From Synechocystis sp. PCC 7509 (lineage in GTDB: Bacteria; Cyanobacteriota; Cyanobacteriia; Cyanobacteriales; Chroococcidiopsidaceae): a stretch of 64,000 nt of DNA. The stretch covers positions 806,001 through 870,000 of the forward strand of contig NZ_ALVU02000001.1 of assembly GCF_000332075.2 (NCBI RefSeq), in the 5' to 3' direction. Below, in pieces: positions 1 through 8,142 of this stretch (position 1 is its first letter; every line of letters starts with the position of its first letter). A program made the translations under genes and the position numbers. The notes below the pieces were generated by a model. That model was not told where the DNA came from. It worked only from the letters and a program-made list of their open reading frames with translations, and searched no databases.

Positions 1-506
1 CTCCCGGTTAAATGCTCAATTCCCAAGGGGTCAGTATAACAACTAACTTCAAAGCTTTTAGCTTCCCCCGGCTTCTCGTAGTTAGCTAAATTTGCGAGTA
101 TTTGCGGCAAGTTGGCAAAGACGCGAATTACTGGCGGACCTTGCAAGCTCCCGGCTAAATAACAATACTGACAGTGGGCTGGACAGCCTTCGGCGATGTG
201 AAACTGCCAATCTGCCGAGGGAGGAATAGGACTAAGCTTGAAGGCGCTAGGGGGGGCTGTTACCACTGCTAAAGTACGTTTAGCAATGTTGTAAGTTTCG
301 CGGGGAGTCTCGCCGCGTAAGCCTGTTAAGCGGTTGCGGGGCAACTCCTCAATAGGCAAATTAAAACTTTGCATCCGCTTGTAAAGTTGCTGTCCCCAAG
401 GTTCATCTAGGGCTGCTGGGGTGAAGATAACGCGGTCGGGCATCCACAACTTAGATCGTGGTGTCTCAACAATGGGAGGGTTTTGGACTATAACGCCGGA
501 GTTCAT
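1..506 (-). CDS. SPL-like radical SAM protein (partial)
   Basis: The reverse strand is open from an ATG at 506 to the window edge, giving the first 168 or so residues; the C-terminal part lies outside. A radical-SAM cluster motif Cx3Cx2C is visible in HIAEGCPAHCQYCYLAG, which would hold the [4Fe-4S] cluster that cleaves S-adenosylmethionine. The stretch before it and the following aromatic/GS segment resemble the spore photoproduct lyase (SPL) family, whose Bacillus members repair UV-induced spore thymine dimers. Cyanobacteria do not sporulate, so the substrate here is unknown and a repair role is inference. The start is well placed after a noncoding gap. Confidence 0.75.
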   Translation of the reverse strand, partial: MNSGVIVQNPPIVETPRSKLWMPDRVIFTPAALDEPWGQQLYKRMQSFNLPIEELPRNRLTGLRGETPRETYNIAKRTLAVVTAPPSAFKLSPIPPSADWQFHIAEGCPAHCQYCYLAGSLQGPPVIRVFANLPQILANLANYEKPGEAKSFEVSCYTDPLGIEHLTG

Positions 507-590
507 TTAATTAAAAATCTGTAGAGTGCAAATAAACTAGGACTGAGAAAAAAATAGGCGGCGCAGAATTATCATCCTGCGCCCAAAAGT

Positions 591-947
591 TTAGTTTTCT
601 AAAACTTCGCGGATGCGTTGCTCTAATCGTTCTAAATCTAAACCACCTTCATCCCTTGCAATCCGCCTCACAGTTTTATTGACATTATTGAGGTCTAACA
701 ATAAGTCGTGGAGGATTTCTTGTTGCTGGCGTGACTGGGTAACTTCGCGGGGTTCTTGCACTAAGTCGCGCACGATGGAATCTTCAGCGCGAGAGGCTAC
801 TACCGGGTCTTTTTGACCTTGTACCTGTACAAACGTCCTTCTACCTGGCCCTCTATCTTCTTCGATAGGAATAACGGCGGTAACTTGGTCGGAGCGGACA
901 TACTTACCAAATCCTAAATGTACCAATACCGATGACTGTATTCTCAT
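591..947 (-). CDS. RemA/DUF370-like small regulator with helical tail
   Basis: 118 residues from an ATG. The N-terminal 40 residues (VHLGFGKYVRSDQVTAVIPI) resemble the start of the DUF370/RemA family, whose typical members begin with an INIGFGN motif; RemA of Bacillus is a DNA-binding activator of matrix genes. This protein differs in the second half: residues about 70-118 form a charged helical tail (RIARDEGG, then LERLEQRIREVLEN) absent from the 75-90-residue RemA proteins. It may be an extended paralogue with its own role. The RemA assignment rests on a short match and is moderate; no operon partner is visible. Confidence 0.6.
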   Translation of the reverse strand: MRIQSSVLVHLGFGKYVRSDQVTAVIPIEEDRGPGRRTFVQVQGQKDPVVASRAEDSIVRDLVQEPREVTQSRQQQEILHDLLLDLNNVNKTVRRIARDEGGLDLERLEQRIREVLEN

Positions 948-1077
948 TTAGCTATTGCTTTTATCTTTGACTTATCTCTATTATCGAACATTTAGAGATG
1001 AGCTACAATCAATACTCAACGCGGGTTTTGCTACTTTTTTGTAGGGTTTACCGCTCGGCGATTATGCTGAAAATTTT

Positions 1078-1110
1078 GTTTAATCAACGAACAATTGTCC
1101 GTTGATTAAA
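1078..1110 (-). terminator. Hairpin downstream of tRNA-Arg
   Basis: A perfect 11-bp inverted repeat (TTTAATCAACG and its complement) with a loop of about 10 nt lies just beyond the 3' end of the tRNA on the reverse strand and is followed by a T-rich stretch. It fits an intrinsic terminator. Confidence 0.6.
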
Positions 1111-1115
1111 TTAAA

Positions 1116-1188
1116 CCCCGCCGGAGGGATTTGAACCCCCGTGGTACAACTTAGAAGGTTGTTGCCTAATCCACTCGGCCACGGCAGG
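1116..1188 (-). tRNA. trnR-UCU: tRNA-Arg (anticodon UCU)
   Basis: The reverse strand folds as a 73-nt cloverleaf. The acceptor stem CCTGCCG pairs with CGGCGGG (one G-T pair), the D arm contains AGTGGATTA, the anticodon stem is ACAAC/GTTGT around loop CTTCTAA, and the T arm is GGGGG-TTCAAAT-CCCTC. Loop positions 34-36 read TCT, which decodes AGA and AGG arginine codons. CCA is not encoded and must be added after transcription. The gene stands alone and is followed by a hairpin. Confidence 0.95.
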
Positions 1189-1234
1189 ATGCTTTATTTG
1201 CTGTCATATTATAACATAACTAGCTAACCGCTCA

Positions 1235-1810
1235 TTAAAATGATGAGCCTGGTTGAGTCAGAAATTCTGCTTCTGCGGGTGTATTCTCCCTACCAAGAAT
1301 TTTGTTGCGATGGGGAAAACGCCCAAAACGTTCAATTACCGCCTTGTGACGCAAAGCATAATCGATAGTATTTGCACTATAAGGATCGTCGGCTAACGTT
1401 GCAAATAGTTCAACGCACCGCTCTTGATCGCCAAGGTTTTCGCTATGCTCGAAGGGCAAATAAATAAACCAGCGCTGTACTGGTAGTAAAGAGCGATCGC
1501 ACCCCTTTTCTACTGCATTTTTGGCGACAGACAGCGCTTGAGCGTCCGTAGCAAAGCTTTTCGGCCTTCCCCGAAACATATTGCGAGGAAACTGATCCAA
1601 TAGCAAAACTAGCGCTAAGTAACCAAGGGGAGAATCTTGTAAGTAGTCTAATTCACCCCTAGCGGCTTGTTCGTAATCTAGTAAAAAGTAATCGCTTAAC
1701 TCTTGGTCAAATTCTGGCTTTTTGGTAAACCAGTGCGATCGCTCTTTACCATAATCTACTGACTGAGGATTACCAAACCAAAAATCTAAAATCTCATTTA
1801 CGCTTGTCAT
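1235..1810 (-). CDS. DUF924 family protein
   Basis: 191 residues from an ATG. The protein matches the DUF924 family over its full length: it opens with an EILDFWFG motif, has a tryptophan/lysine-rich block (HWFTKKPEFD), then the conserved LLLDQFPRNMFRG and a FEHSENLGDQE stretch. DUF924 proteins are predicted all-helical, TPR-like and soluble; their biochemical function is unknown. It lies 2 nt downstream of the secreted protein at 1813-2460 on the same strand, so the two may be co-transcribed, though they share no obvious function. Confidence 0.85.
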   Translation of the reverse strand: MTSVNEILDFWFGNPQSVDYGKERSHWFTKKPEFDQELSDYFLLDYEQAARGELDYLQDSPLGYLALVLLLDQFPRNMFRGRPKSFATDAQALSVAKNAVEKGCDRSLLPVQRWFIYLPFEHSENLGDQERCVELFATLADDPYSANTIDYALRHKAVIERFGRFPHRNKILGRENTPAEAEFLTQPGSSF

Positions 1811-1812
1811 GC

Positions 1813-2460
1813 TTAACGCAATGCTAGGTTGGAGTTTAGGGTTATAGCTAAATCTGTATCAGGCTCAATTACTACTACATCAGCCTTTCTGTTTCGTAGT
1901 AAAGCCCCACCTAATGCACCTGCTCCCGTACCTAATAGTATCTCCTCTGTAGCGATCGCGCGATCGCCTGTCAATGCTCCTAAAGCAGCAGAGGCGGCGG
2001 CTCCAATGGCTGCACCTTTTAAAATATTGCCGACTTTAGAACGGCTATTAACGCTAGTTTGGCTAATTACTTGAGATGACGCATCAATGGACTGACGGCG
2101 ATTATTTGTAATTAGTGTTCTAGCTATAAATTGCGAACCATTGGTAGCAGGTTGTAACTCTCCTTCAACGGTGCTTCCGGCGGGAATCAATATAGTACCA
2201 CTGCGATTAACAATATTGCTGGCTACCGTCAAAGTTACTGCCATAGTCTCTTTAGGACTAACAACAATTTTTTCGGCTTTGTCGTAGCGCACGGGAATAG
2301 TTGTTCCCGAAGGAATTGTAATTTGGCTAGGTGTGGTACTTCTTGGCGATGTGGGGAATAGTTGAGCCGAAGCTGACTGTGTTGTAAATATTGGTGCGCT
2401 TATACCTGTTGTAATTGCTAATGCCATGAGGGCGGCAGTTCCAGATTTCCAATTAGCCAT
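1813..2460 (-). CDS. Secreted glycine-zipper protein, unknown function
   Basis: 215 residues. A Sec signal peptide spans about residues 1-33, with a hydrophobic core followed by SASAQ (likely cleavage after ASA). A conserved beta-rich region (residues 45-135) includes ITIPSGTTIPVRYDKAEKI. A glycine-zipper-like segment follows at about 148-190 (KGAAIGAAASAALGALTGD and GTGAGALGGALL). Such segments occur in outer-membrane-associated or amyloid-like proteins. The C-terminus ends in a short strand motif (LAITLNSNL). It is a conserved cyanobacterial hypothetical; an envelope location is inferred from the signal and zipper. The downstream DUF924 gene starts 2 nt after its stop. Confidence 0.7.
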   Translation of the reverse strand: MANWKSGTAALMALAITTGISAPIFTTQSASAQLFPTSPRSTTPSQITIPSGTTIPVRYDKAEKIVVSPKETMAVTLTVASNIVNRSGTILIPAGSTVEGELQPATNGSQFIARTLITNNRRQSIDASSQVISQTSVNSRSKVGNILKGAAIGAAASAALGALTGDRAIATEEILLGTGAGALGGALLRNRKADVVVIEPDTDLAITLNSNLALR

Positions 2461-2593
2461 AAATACCCTTTTTTCTTTAGTAAACTGCTGTGTGCGTGTT
2501 AGTTAAGGAGACTTTTACTCCGCAAAAAAGGTTCCTATCTATTAGGATACACAAAATTAATACTTGACTATTTCTAAGATTAGTGGTATTGAG

Positions 2594-2977
2594 TCAAGGC
2601 TGTTCAAATCCCAAAACTCGCGCCTTTGTCTCCTCTATGCTACGCGGATCGGTTTGAAAAGTTACCCAACCCTCACGCTTAGAGTGACGGGGAAGAAAAC
2701 CAATTTCTAATTGAGCGTTTTCTTGCTCTTTCCCCAAATTTTCGAGGGTTACTTCAATTTGCACGGTTTCGGCAGTGGTGTCGCCGCTATTGGTAACGGA
2801 AACAGGAATTATAAAGCGGTTTGCTTGCGGCTGGGGCTGACCTAACTCTAATTGAATATTAGCCGGGGTTTTGGCGGAGGTTGCACCGTCATACACCAAA
2901 TAGCCCAAAGTACAAAGTACGATCGCCAAACTTATCGCAAAAACCAGCCATTCTAACCAATTTTTTTGTAATTTCAT
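2594..2977 (-). CDS. TIGR02588-like single-pass membrane protein
   Basis: 127 residues from the ATG at 2977, which overlaps the stop of the upstream gene as ATGA; a longer frame upstream (to 3049) has no support. One transmembrane helix lies at about residues 9-30 (LVFAISLAIVLCTLGYLVY). An extracytoplasmic beta domain follows with the pattern IIPVSVTNSGDTTAETVQIEV, resembling a CARDB or Ig-like fold. The order and overlap match the TIGR02587/TIGR02588 pair found together in cyanobacteria and some alphaproteobacteria. Function is unknown; translational coupling suggests a complex with its neighbour. Confidence 0.75.
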   Translation of the reverse strand: MKLQKNWLEWLVFAISLAIVLCTLGYLVYDGATSAKTPANIQLELGQPQPQANRFIIPVSVTNSGDTTAETVQIEVTLENLGKEQENAQLEIGFLPRHSKREGWVTFQTDPRSIEETKARVLGFEQP

Positions 2978-3834
2978 TGTAATAGCAGCCTCCCCGCCGA
3001 AGCGCCTAAAGTAGCCGCAAGTCCTAGTACCACTGTTTCCGACAAGCAAACGATCGCACTTGTATCGTCAAAGCGCCCGAACACCCACAAAATTGCCGCC
3101 GAAACAATTAAGGCGATCGCATAAGTAATTATTGCCCCACCAAATACAGTTTTTATGCCTCTACTTTTACTAAAGCTTTGTGACCTGCTAAAGTCACTAT
3201 AAAACAAGATTAGCGAACCGAAAACCATTGATAGCATTGCCATTGCTACCAATTTTAAAGCTGTCGTTTGAGTCGCAATTATAATAATTTCTTCAGTGGG
3301 TGCAACATTTGCGGCAAATAATACCGCTCCACAAGTTGCGATCGCAACTTGTCCCATTAAGTCGCTATTTTCTGATAAAAATGGCGTTAATTTATCATCC
3401 ATTCCGGTATCGCCATTATCTTCACTACCCCCTAACTGAGCAGTACCCACAGATACACCGATTGCTACAGTCATCGATTCAATAATTATTTTGCCTGCAA
3501 CTTCGCTTCCTGGCATTTCGGTGGTAATTTGGCCCAATAGCCAGAGAACAACGGCAGAAATTACCATCCCTATTCCCATTTCTTCCACCGAATCAACGGC
3601 TATTTCTAAAGGTGTAAAATCGCACCTCAAACCCGCGTAACGGTTATAGCCTAGTAATAAAGTAAAAGTAGCTAAAACGTACATTAGTAGCCGCAAAGGG
3701 TGCATTGTAAAACTTGCCCACCATACTTCCATTGTGTAAAGTAGGGGCAAGCTAAACATTAGCCCCCCAGCAATTCCGCGTAAATATTCTTGAAGACTTC
3801 GCCCCATAGAGCGATCTTTTTGAGAGCGATTCAT
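2974..3834 (-). CDS. TIGR02587-like integral membrane protein
   Basis: 286 residues from an ATG. It contains about seven hydrophobic helices, including residues about 17-60, 90-115, 160-180, 190-212, 228-250 and the C-terminal LGLAATLGASAGRLLLQ. The central NVAPTEEIIIIATQ motif between helices is polar and probably functional. Family members are annotated only as putative integral membrane proteins. The stop codon overlaps the start of the TIGR02588-like gene by 4 nt, so the two are translated together. I cannot assign a substrate. Confidence 0.75.
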   Translation of the reverse strand: MNRSQKDRSMGRSLQEYLRGIAGGLMFSLPLLYTMEVWWASFTMHPLRLLMYVLATFTLLLGYNRYAGLRCDFTPLEIAVDSVEEMGIGMVISAVVLWLLGQITTEMPGSEVAGKIIIESMTVAIGVSVGTAQLGGSEDNGDTGMDDKLTPFLSENSDLMGQVAIATCGAVLFAANVAPTEEIIIIATQTTALKLVAMAMLSMVFGSLILFYSDFSRSQSFSKSRGIKTVFGGAIITYAIALIVSAAILWVFGRFDDTSAIVCLSETVVLGLAATLGASAGRLLLQ

Positions 3835-3912
3835 GACAAAAATTTAGGTACAATTTATACCGTTTTTTCCATCATCTACTTCTAATAGCGCGTTCTTCAT
3901 CCCTCTGCTGAC

Positions 3913-3936
3913 TTATTTACTTTTTTTAGTAAATAA
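3913..3936 (-). terminator. AT-rich hairpin at end of small ORF
   Basis: A perfect 9-bp inverted repeat TTATTTACT / AGTAAATAA flanks a six-base T loop. It overlaps the last codons of the 35-residue gene, so the gene's end and the hairpin are the same DNA. It may be a terminator, although the stem is purely AT-rich and weak. Confidence 0.35.
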
Positions 3937-4020
3937 ATCAGTAAACATCATTAACAAACCGCCGCCAAAAATAGCGACCGCCAGGACCCCAGCAATCAAG
4001 TCCAGTGTATGCGTATCCAT
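3913..4020 (-). CDS. 35-residue single-helix membrane peptide
   Basis: A short frame begins with ATG at 4020, 3 nt after the stop of the corrinoid adenosyltransferase gene, and ends at TAA 3915-3913. The peptide starts MDTHTLDLIAG, has one hydrophobic helix of about 18 residues with a GGG kink, and ends in a basic tail FTKKSK. This is the architecture of small accessory subunits of photosynthetic and respiratory complexes, but I do not recognise it as PetN, PetM, PsaM or PsbX. Coding status is supported by the clean membrane-peptide pattern and tight spacing. Homology would settle it. Confidence 0.45.
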   Translation of the reverse strand: MDTHTLDLIAGVLAVAIFGGGLLMMFTDLFTKKSK

Positions 4021-4023
4021 AGT

Positions 4024-5157
4024 TTAAAAATCCACACCGCGTTTAAGTTCTACCCCAGTATCAGCATAATGTTTATGACAAAATACTTCCGAATGTACTC
4101 CAGCTAAATCAAAATAAGCCGGGGGATTGTGACAGCGCCCAGTAATCACTATTTGCGTATCGCGGGGTTTACGGAGGAGAGATTGCACAATCGGTTGAGG
4201 GTCGAGCAACTCTAAGTCTACGGTAGGATTAAGCTCGTCTAAAATAATGGTCTTATACAAACCCGATGCGATCGCGGCTCTAGCAATTTCCCAACCTCTT
4301 TCAGCTTCTACATAATCAAGCTCTTTTTGCTGTCCCCGCCACACGATCGCATCTTGCCCACAACGTTGATGATCGACTAAATCAGGGTAACTTTGTCTTA
4401 AAGCAGCGATCGCCGCGTCTTCAGTGTAGCCCGTTCCACCTTTGAGCCATTGCATGATTAAAACCCGGTGGGATTTATCTTGACTTATCCCTTTACCAAT
4501 AGCTTGCAGTGCTTTACCCAGAGCGCTTGTAGACTTGCCTTTACCTGCACCTGTATAGATTTCTATTCCGGTAATTCCTTGAGCGGCGGCGGTGGGATGG
4601 TAGTGGGGTTTCATTTCAGAATGCAAATCGGCAATATCTAATAATTGCGGCGGTGCAGCCCTTCCGGTGGCAATGATTTCTAACTCCTCTGGTTTGGATT
4701 TTAGAACTTTGACGACTTCCTCAACCTCCAATAAGCCCAAGTCGAGCATGGGGTTAAGTTCGTCTAAAACTACTACTGAATATAAACCACTAGCGATCGC
4801 ACCTTTTGCCACATCCCAGCCGCGAATCGCTTCTTGGCGATCGAAACGGGTAATTTGTTCTTTATTAAAAAACTCGGCTCTACCGGTGCGGACTTGATCG
4901 ATTAAATGGGGAAAACCTCTTTGTAGCGCTTCAATTGCGCCATCTTCATCATAGGCACGTTCTGAGCCTTTGAGGAATTGCAAGAGCAAAACGCGGGTAG
5001 CAATATTACTATTTATCCCCAAACCAATAGAGCGTAAAACTACCCCTAAAGCCGCTTGAGACTTACCTTTGCCTGCACCGTCGTAGACATGAATTTGACC
5101 TACAACTCGATGGGTTCGTAGTTGGGCTGTGCGAATACCGATACCGTTTCTTGTCAT
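4024..5157 (-). CDS. cobO: Tandem-duplicated cob(I)yrinate a,c-diamide adenosyltransferase
   Basis: 377 residues from ATG 5157; a TTG at 5196 would add 13 residues but lacks a ribosome site. Two CobO/BtuR units lie in series. Each has a P-loop (YDGAGKGKSQ near residue 25 and YTGAGKGKST near 210), a LQFLKG/MQWLKGG strand, an EAIRGWDVAKGAIASGLY/EAERGWEIARAAIASGLY helix, a VVLDELNP/IILDELNP Walker-B-like motif and a IATGRAAPP/VITGRCHNPP end. CobO is normally about 190 residues and forms a dimer, so this looks like a covalent dimer. It transfers the adenosyl group of ATP to cobalt during B12 synthesis or salvage. All key motifs remain in both halves. Confidence 0.85.
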   Translation of the reverse strand: MTRNGIGIRTAQLRTHRVVGQIHVYDGAGKGKSQAALGVVLRSIGLGINSNIATRVLLLQFLKGSERAYDEDGAIEALQRGFPHLIDQVRTGRAEFFNKEQITRFDRQEAIRGWDVAKGAIASGLYSVVVLDELNPMLDLGLLEVEEVVKVLKSKPEELEIIATGRAAPPQLLDIADLHSEMKPHYHPTAAAQGITGIEIYTGAGKGKSTSALGKALQAIGKGISQDKSHRVLIMQWLKGGTGYTEDAAIAALRQSYPDLVDHQRCGQDAIVWRGQQKELDYVEAERGWEIARAAIASGLYKTIILDELNPTVDLELLDPQPIVQSLLRKPRDTQIVITGRCHNPPAYFDLAGVHSEVFCHKHYADTGVELKRGVDF

Positions 5158-5292
5158 TGCTCGTTTTGGGCTTGTGTCAGCTTCCAGCCTAACCAAAAAT
5201 GAGTAGGTAGATATAATGTTAGTTAAAAATTGAAAAGTGCGATCGCAGTATCTAAATACTAATTTCTGCCTTTTACCTCGTAAAACCTGCTA

Positions 5293-6666
5293 ATGTTTGC
5301 CTTTGTTTTCAATATTTTGGCGCTGAATGGTTTTTATCCACTCACCCAGGCAGATATTTGGCTGCGATTATTGTCAGTTTTAGTATTAATTGCCATCAAT
5401 GCGTTTTTCGTGGCGGCGGAATTTTCATTAGTTACCGTGAGGCGATCGCGCATTCATCAATTGGTAGAAGCTGGAGACGTGGAAGCGGTGGCGGTGCAAA
5501 CTCTGCAAAAAAGTATCGATCGCCTGTTATCGACTACCCAGTTAGGAATTACGCTATCTAGCCTTGCTTTGGGATGGATTGGCGAAAGTACGATGGGAAT
5601 ATTGGTTGCTTCAGTAATTGGAAACTTGCCTATAGAGCGAGGAACGCGGAACTTGATCGTTCATTCCATATCTGTTCCCAGCGCGTTTATATTAGTAGCT
5701 TATTTGCAAATAGTTTTAGGCGAATTATGTCCAAAATCTGTAGCTTTGCTTTATCCAGAACAGTTAGCAAGATTTTTAGCGCCTCCCGTAAAAGCGATCG
5801 CGCGGTTATTCAATCCGTTAATTTGGGTAATTAATCATTCTACTCGTTGGCTGTTGCGCTTAGGCGGGATTAACTATACGGGCGTTGGTTGGAGAACCCC
5901 TGTATCGTCGCAAGAATTGCAGCTAATTATTGCCACCGAGCGCGAATCTACAGGATTGAAAGCAAGAGCAAGAGAATTACTAAATAATGTATTTGAGTTT
6001 GGCGATGTCACCGCTTCTGAAGTCATGATTCAACGCAATAATATTGTATCTTTACCAATTGATGGAACTTTTGAATCGCTGTTAGAAGTAGTCACTGCTA
6101 CCGGACATTCTCGCTATCCTGTAATTGGCAAATCTTTAGATGATGTCTGCGGAATTGTTGAGTTTAAGGAATTAGCAACACCTTTAGTTACAGGAAAGCT
6201 GGCGCTAGAAACACCGCTAAAATCGTGGGTGCGTCCAGTTAGGTTTGTCCCCGAACATACGCCACTAAGCGAACTATTGCCCATGATGCAGCGAAGTCAT
6301 TTATCTATGGTGATGATCGTAGACGAGTTTGGCGGCATTGTGGGTTTAGCAACGATTAAAGACTTGGTGGCGGAAATTATTGGAGATACGGGAGAACCCG
6401 GAAGCGCTGACGAACTGATGATTGAACGCTTGGACGACCAAACTTATTTAGTGCAAGCGCAGATGAATTTAGAAGACCTCAACGAGCTATTAAAGTTAAA
6501 TTTGCCTTTGAGAAACGAGTATCAGACTTTGGGCGGTTTTTTGCTATATCAGTTACAAAAAATTCCTGCGGTGGGGACAACTTTAACTTACGAAAACCTA
6601 GATTTTACTGTGATTTCTGTAGATGGAGCGCGTTTGCATCATATAAAAATGCACCGTCAAGCGTGA
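5293..6666 (+). CDS. CNNM/CorC family membrane protein with CBS pair
   Basis: 457 residues from an ATG. The N-terminal half is a DUF21/CNNM transmembrane domain with helices near residues 25-45, 85-115 and 125-155, including the conserved FFVAAEFSLVTVRRSR and LGELCPKSVAL motifs. A CBS pair follows (about 215-340, starting TASEVMIQRNNIVSL and ending MVMIVDEFGGIVG), then a C-terminal CorC_HlyC domain (about 365-455). Such proteins were once called hemolysins and are now linked to magnesium or cobalt efflux. The substrate here is not shown by sequence. It is divergent from the cobO gene, with a 135-nt gap holding both promoters. Confidence 0.85.
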   Translation: MFAFVFNILALNGFYPLTQADIWLRLLSVLVLIAINAFFVAAEFSLVTVRRSRIHQLVEAGDVEAVAVQTLQKSIDRLLSTTQLGITLSSLALGWIGESTMGILVASVIGNLPIERGTRNLIVHSISVPSAFILVAYLQIVLGELCPKSVALLYPEQLARFLAPPVKAIARLFNPLIWVINHSTRWLLRLGGINYTGVGWRTPVSSQELQLIIATERESTGLKARARELLNNVFEFGDVTASEVMIQRNNIVSLPIDGTFESLLEVVTATGHSRYPVIGKSLDDVCGIVEFKELATPLVTGKLALETPLKSWVRPVRFVPEHTPLSELLPMMQRSHLSMVMIVDEFGGIVGLATIKDLVAEIIGDTGEPGSADELMIERLDDQTYLVQAQMNLEDLNELLKLNLPLRNEYQTLGGFLLYQLQKIPAVGTTLTYENLDFTVISVDGARLHHIKMHRQA

Positions 6667-6672
6667 CAAAAG

Positions 6673-7347
6673 TTATTGATAGACAATTGGATCGATTAAT
6701 CTCAATTCAGCAAAAGCTTCTAGTCTTAGCTTGCAAGAATCGCACGCGCCGCAAGCTTTTTCGTTTCCGGCATAACAAGACCAGGTTTTTTCCCAAGGTA
6801 CGCCCAGTTTGTTACCTAATTGGATAATTTCAGTCTTTTTCATATCAATTAGCGGTGCAACTATTTTGATTGCTTCCCCTTCTCTGCCTTGCTTTGTCCC
6901 CAATCTAAAAACTTCCTGCATTGCTTGAATATAATCGGGACGACAATCGGGATAGCCGGAGTAATCTAAGGCATTGACACCTATGCAGACGCGCTCTGCG
7001 CCGATGGTTTCGGCGTAAGCTAGGGCAAAACTCAAAAATATCGTATTACGGGCGGGGACGTAGGTTACAGGGATATTTTCGCCCATTTGGGCAAGACTTC
7101 GCTCTACGGGTAAATCTATCTTGTCATCGGTAAGCGCCGAACCACCCCATGATCGCAAATCAAAGCTAATTACTTTACTATCAACTACACCTGCGGCTTC
7201 ACAAAGCGCGATCGCACTTTTTAATTCTCGTACTTGTCTTTGGTTGTAATCAAAAGATAGCGCGTAACATTCATACCCGGAGGATTTGGCGCTGTAAAGT
7301 ACCGTTGCTGAATCCAACCCACCAGACAATAAAACAACTACCTTCAC
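6673..7347 (-). CDS. queC: 7-cyano-7-deazaguanine synthase QueC
   Basis: 224 residues from a GTG start. QueC converts 7-carboxy-7-deazaguanine to preQ0 using ATP and ammonia, an early step to queuosine in tRNA. The N-terminus has the PP-loop motif VVLLSGGLDSATVLY. The middle carries TYVPARNTIFLSFALAYAE, and the C-terminus has the zinc site CYAGNEKACGACDSC (four cysteines). Length is typical. The gene stops 6 nt from the convergent CNNM gene. No other queuosine genes are nearby. Confidence 0.93.
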   Translation of the reverse strand: MKVVVLLSGGLDSATVLYSAKSSGYECYALSFDYNQRQVRELKSAIALCEAAGVVDSKVISFDLRSWGGSALTDDKIDLPVERSLAQMGENIPVTYVPARNTIFLSFALAYAETIGAERVCIGVNALDYSGYPDCRPDYIQAMQEVFRLGTKQGREGEAIKIVAPLIDMKKTEIIQLGNKLGVPWEKTWSCYAGNEKACGACDSCKLRLEAFAELRLIDPIVYQ

Positions 7348-7414
7348 GTTAGCAACACCTTTTGCATATAGCTTTTGTCAGTTTCCGGGATTCAAGAGTA
7401 ATAAATAAGTGAGA

Positions 7415-7702
7415 TTATCCAGAATTATAACAGGGTTTAAATTGATTCATTGCCGCAATTAAATGATTGAATCCTAGCAATAAATGTGAAGAAGGCAAAA
7501 TATCTAACCAGGGGAGAATTAACCAGAACAGTAAAAGTGGTTGGACAATGAGACGCAGATTATTTAAAGTACTTTTCCATCCGTATTCATGGTTCCATTG
7601 CTTAGGATTAGAAAAATCTATTAAGCTATCCTCTTTTACCTCTAGTTGAATTTGATCAGCTTTGTTTATGCCTAGAAATGTTGATGAATTTAAACTAATC
7701 AT
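7415..7702 (-). CDS. Hypothetical protein with one hydrophobic segment
   Basis: 95 residues from an ATG with no clear ribosome site. The first half is polar (LEVKEDSLIDFSNPKQW) and the second contains a hydrophobic stretch, LIVQPLLLFWLILPWLDIL. I recognise no family. It lies between queC and a truncated HIRAN gene and may be residual DNA rather than a working gene; the opposite strand has a shorter open frame of similar quality. I keep it because it is the longest uninterrupted frame in this interval. Confidence 0.3.
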   Translation of the reverse strand: MISLNSSTFLGINKADQIQLEVKEDSLIDFSNPKQWNHEYGWKSTLNNLRLIVQPLLLFWLILPWLDILPSSHLLLGFNHLIAAMNQFKPCYNSG

Positions 7703-7739
7703 TGTGTAAACAGAAAAAATGATTTCCCACCATCTCTGA

Positions 7740-8135
7740 ATATCCGGAAACTATCATATCCACTTTTTTGCGCACGGGCTACGACACTTACCAAAATGTT
7801 CTATTGAGCAAATTAGCAGCTTTAACCCAGAAGATAAGTTATGGTTAGCTCATGAATTTCAAAATCCCTACGATTCTCAAGCTTTGACTCTAAATACCGA
7901 TGACCATTACATAGTAGGTTATTGTCCGCGTTACTTGAATAACGAAGTATTTGAGCTTCTTTCTACAAATCCTAACCTTGTAAATGTGCGTGTAGAAAGT
8001 GTAAATCAATCTCCAGCACCTTTACAATTTCGCTTGTTGTGTAATTTGATAGCCCAATGGAGCGATAAATTACGCCCCTTTTCTAAAAAAGAGTTTCAAC
8101 CTATTGTCGATGAGGCTGCAAGCGTTGTTAAATAA
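7740..8135 (+). pseudogene. 5'-truncated HIRAN-domain gene
   Basis: The frame read from 7740 runs 131 codons to TAA and encodes most of a HIRAN domain: YHIHFFAHGLRHLP, then HEFQNPYDSQALTL and YIVGYCPRYL. HIRAN domains bind DNA ends or damaged DNA and also occur in small stand-alone proteins. Just upstream an in-frame TGA blocks the frame, and no ATG lies before the conserved core; the first usable start is a TTG at 7884, inside the domain. Cyanobacterial relatives carry extra N-terminal sequence, which I cannot find in any frame here. I read this as the remnant of a gene that lost its 5' part. Confidence 0.65.
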
Positions 8136-8142
8136 GTTACTC

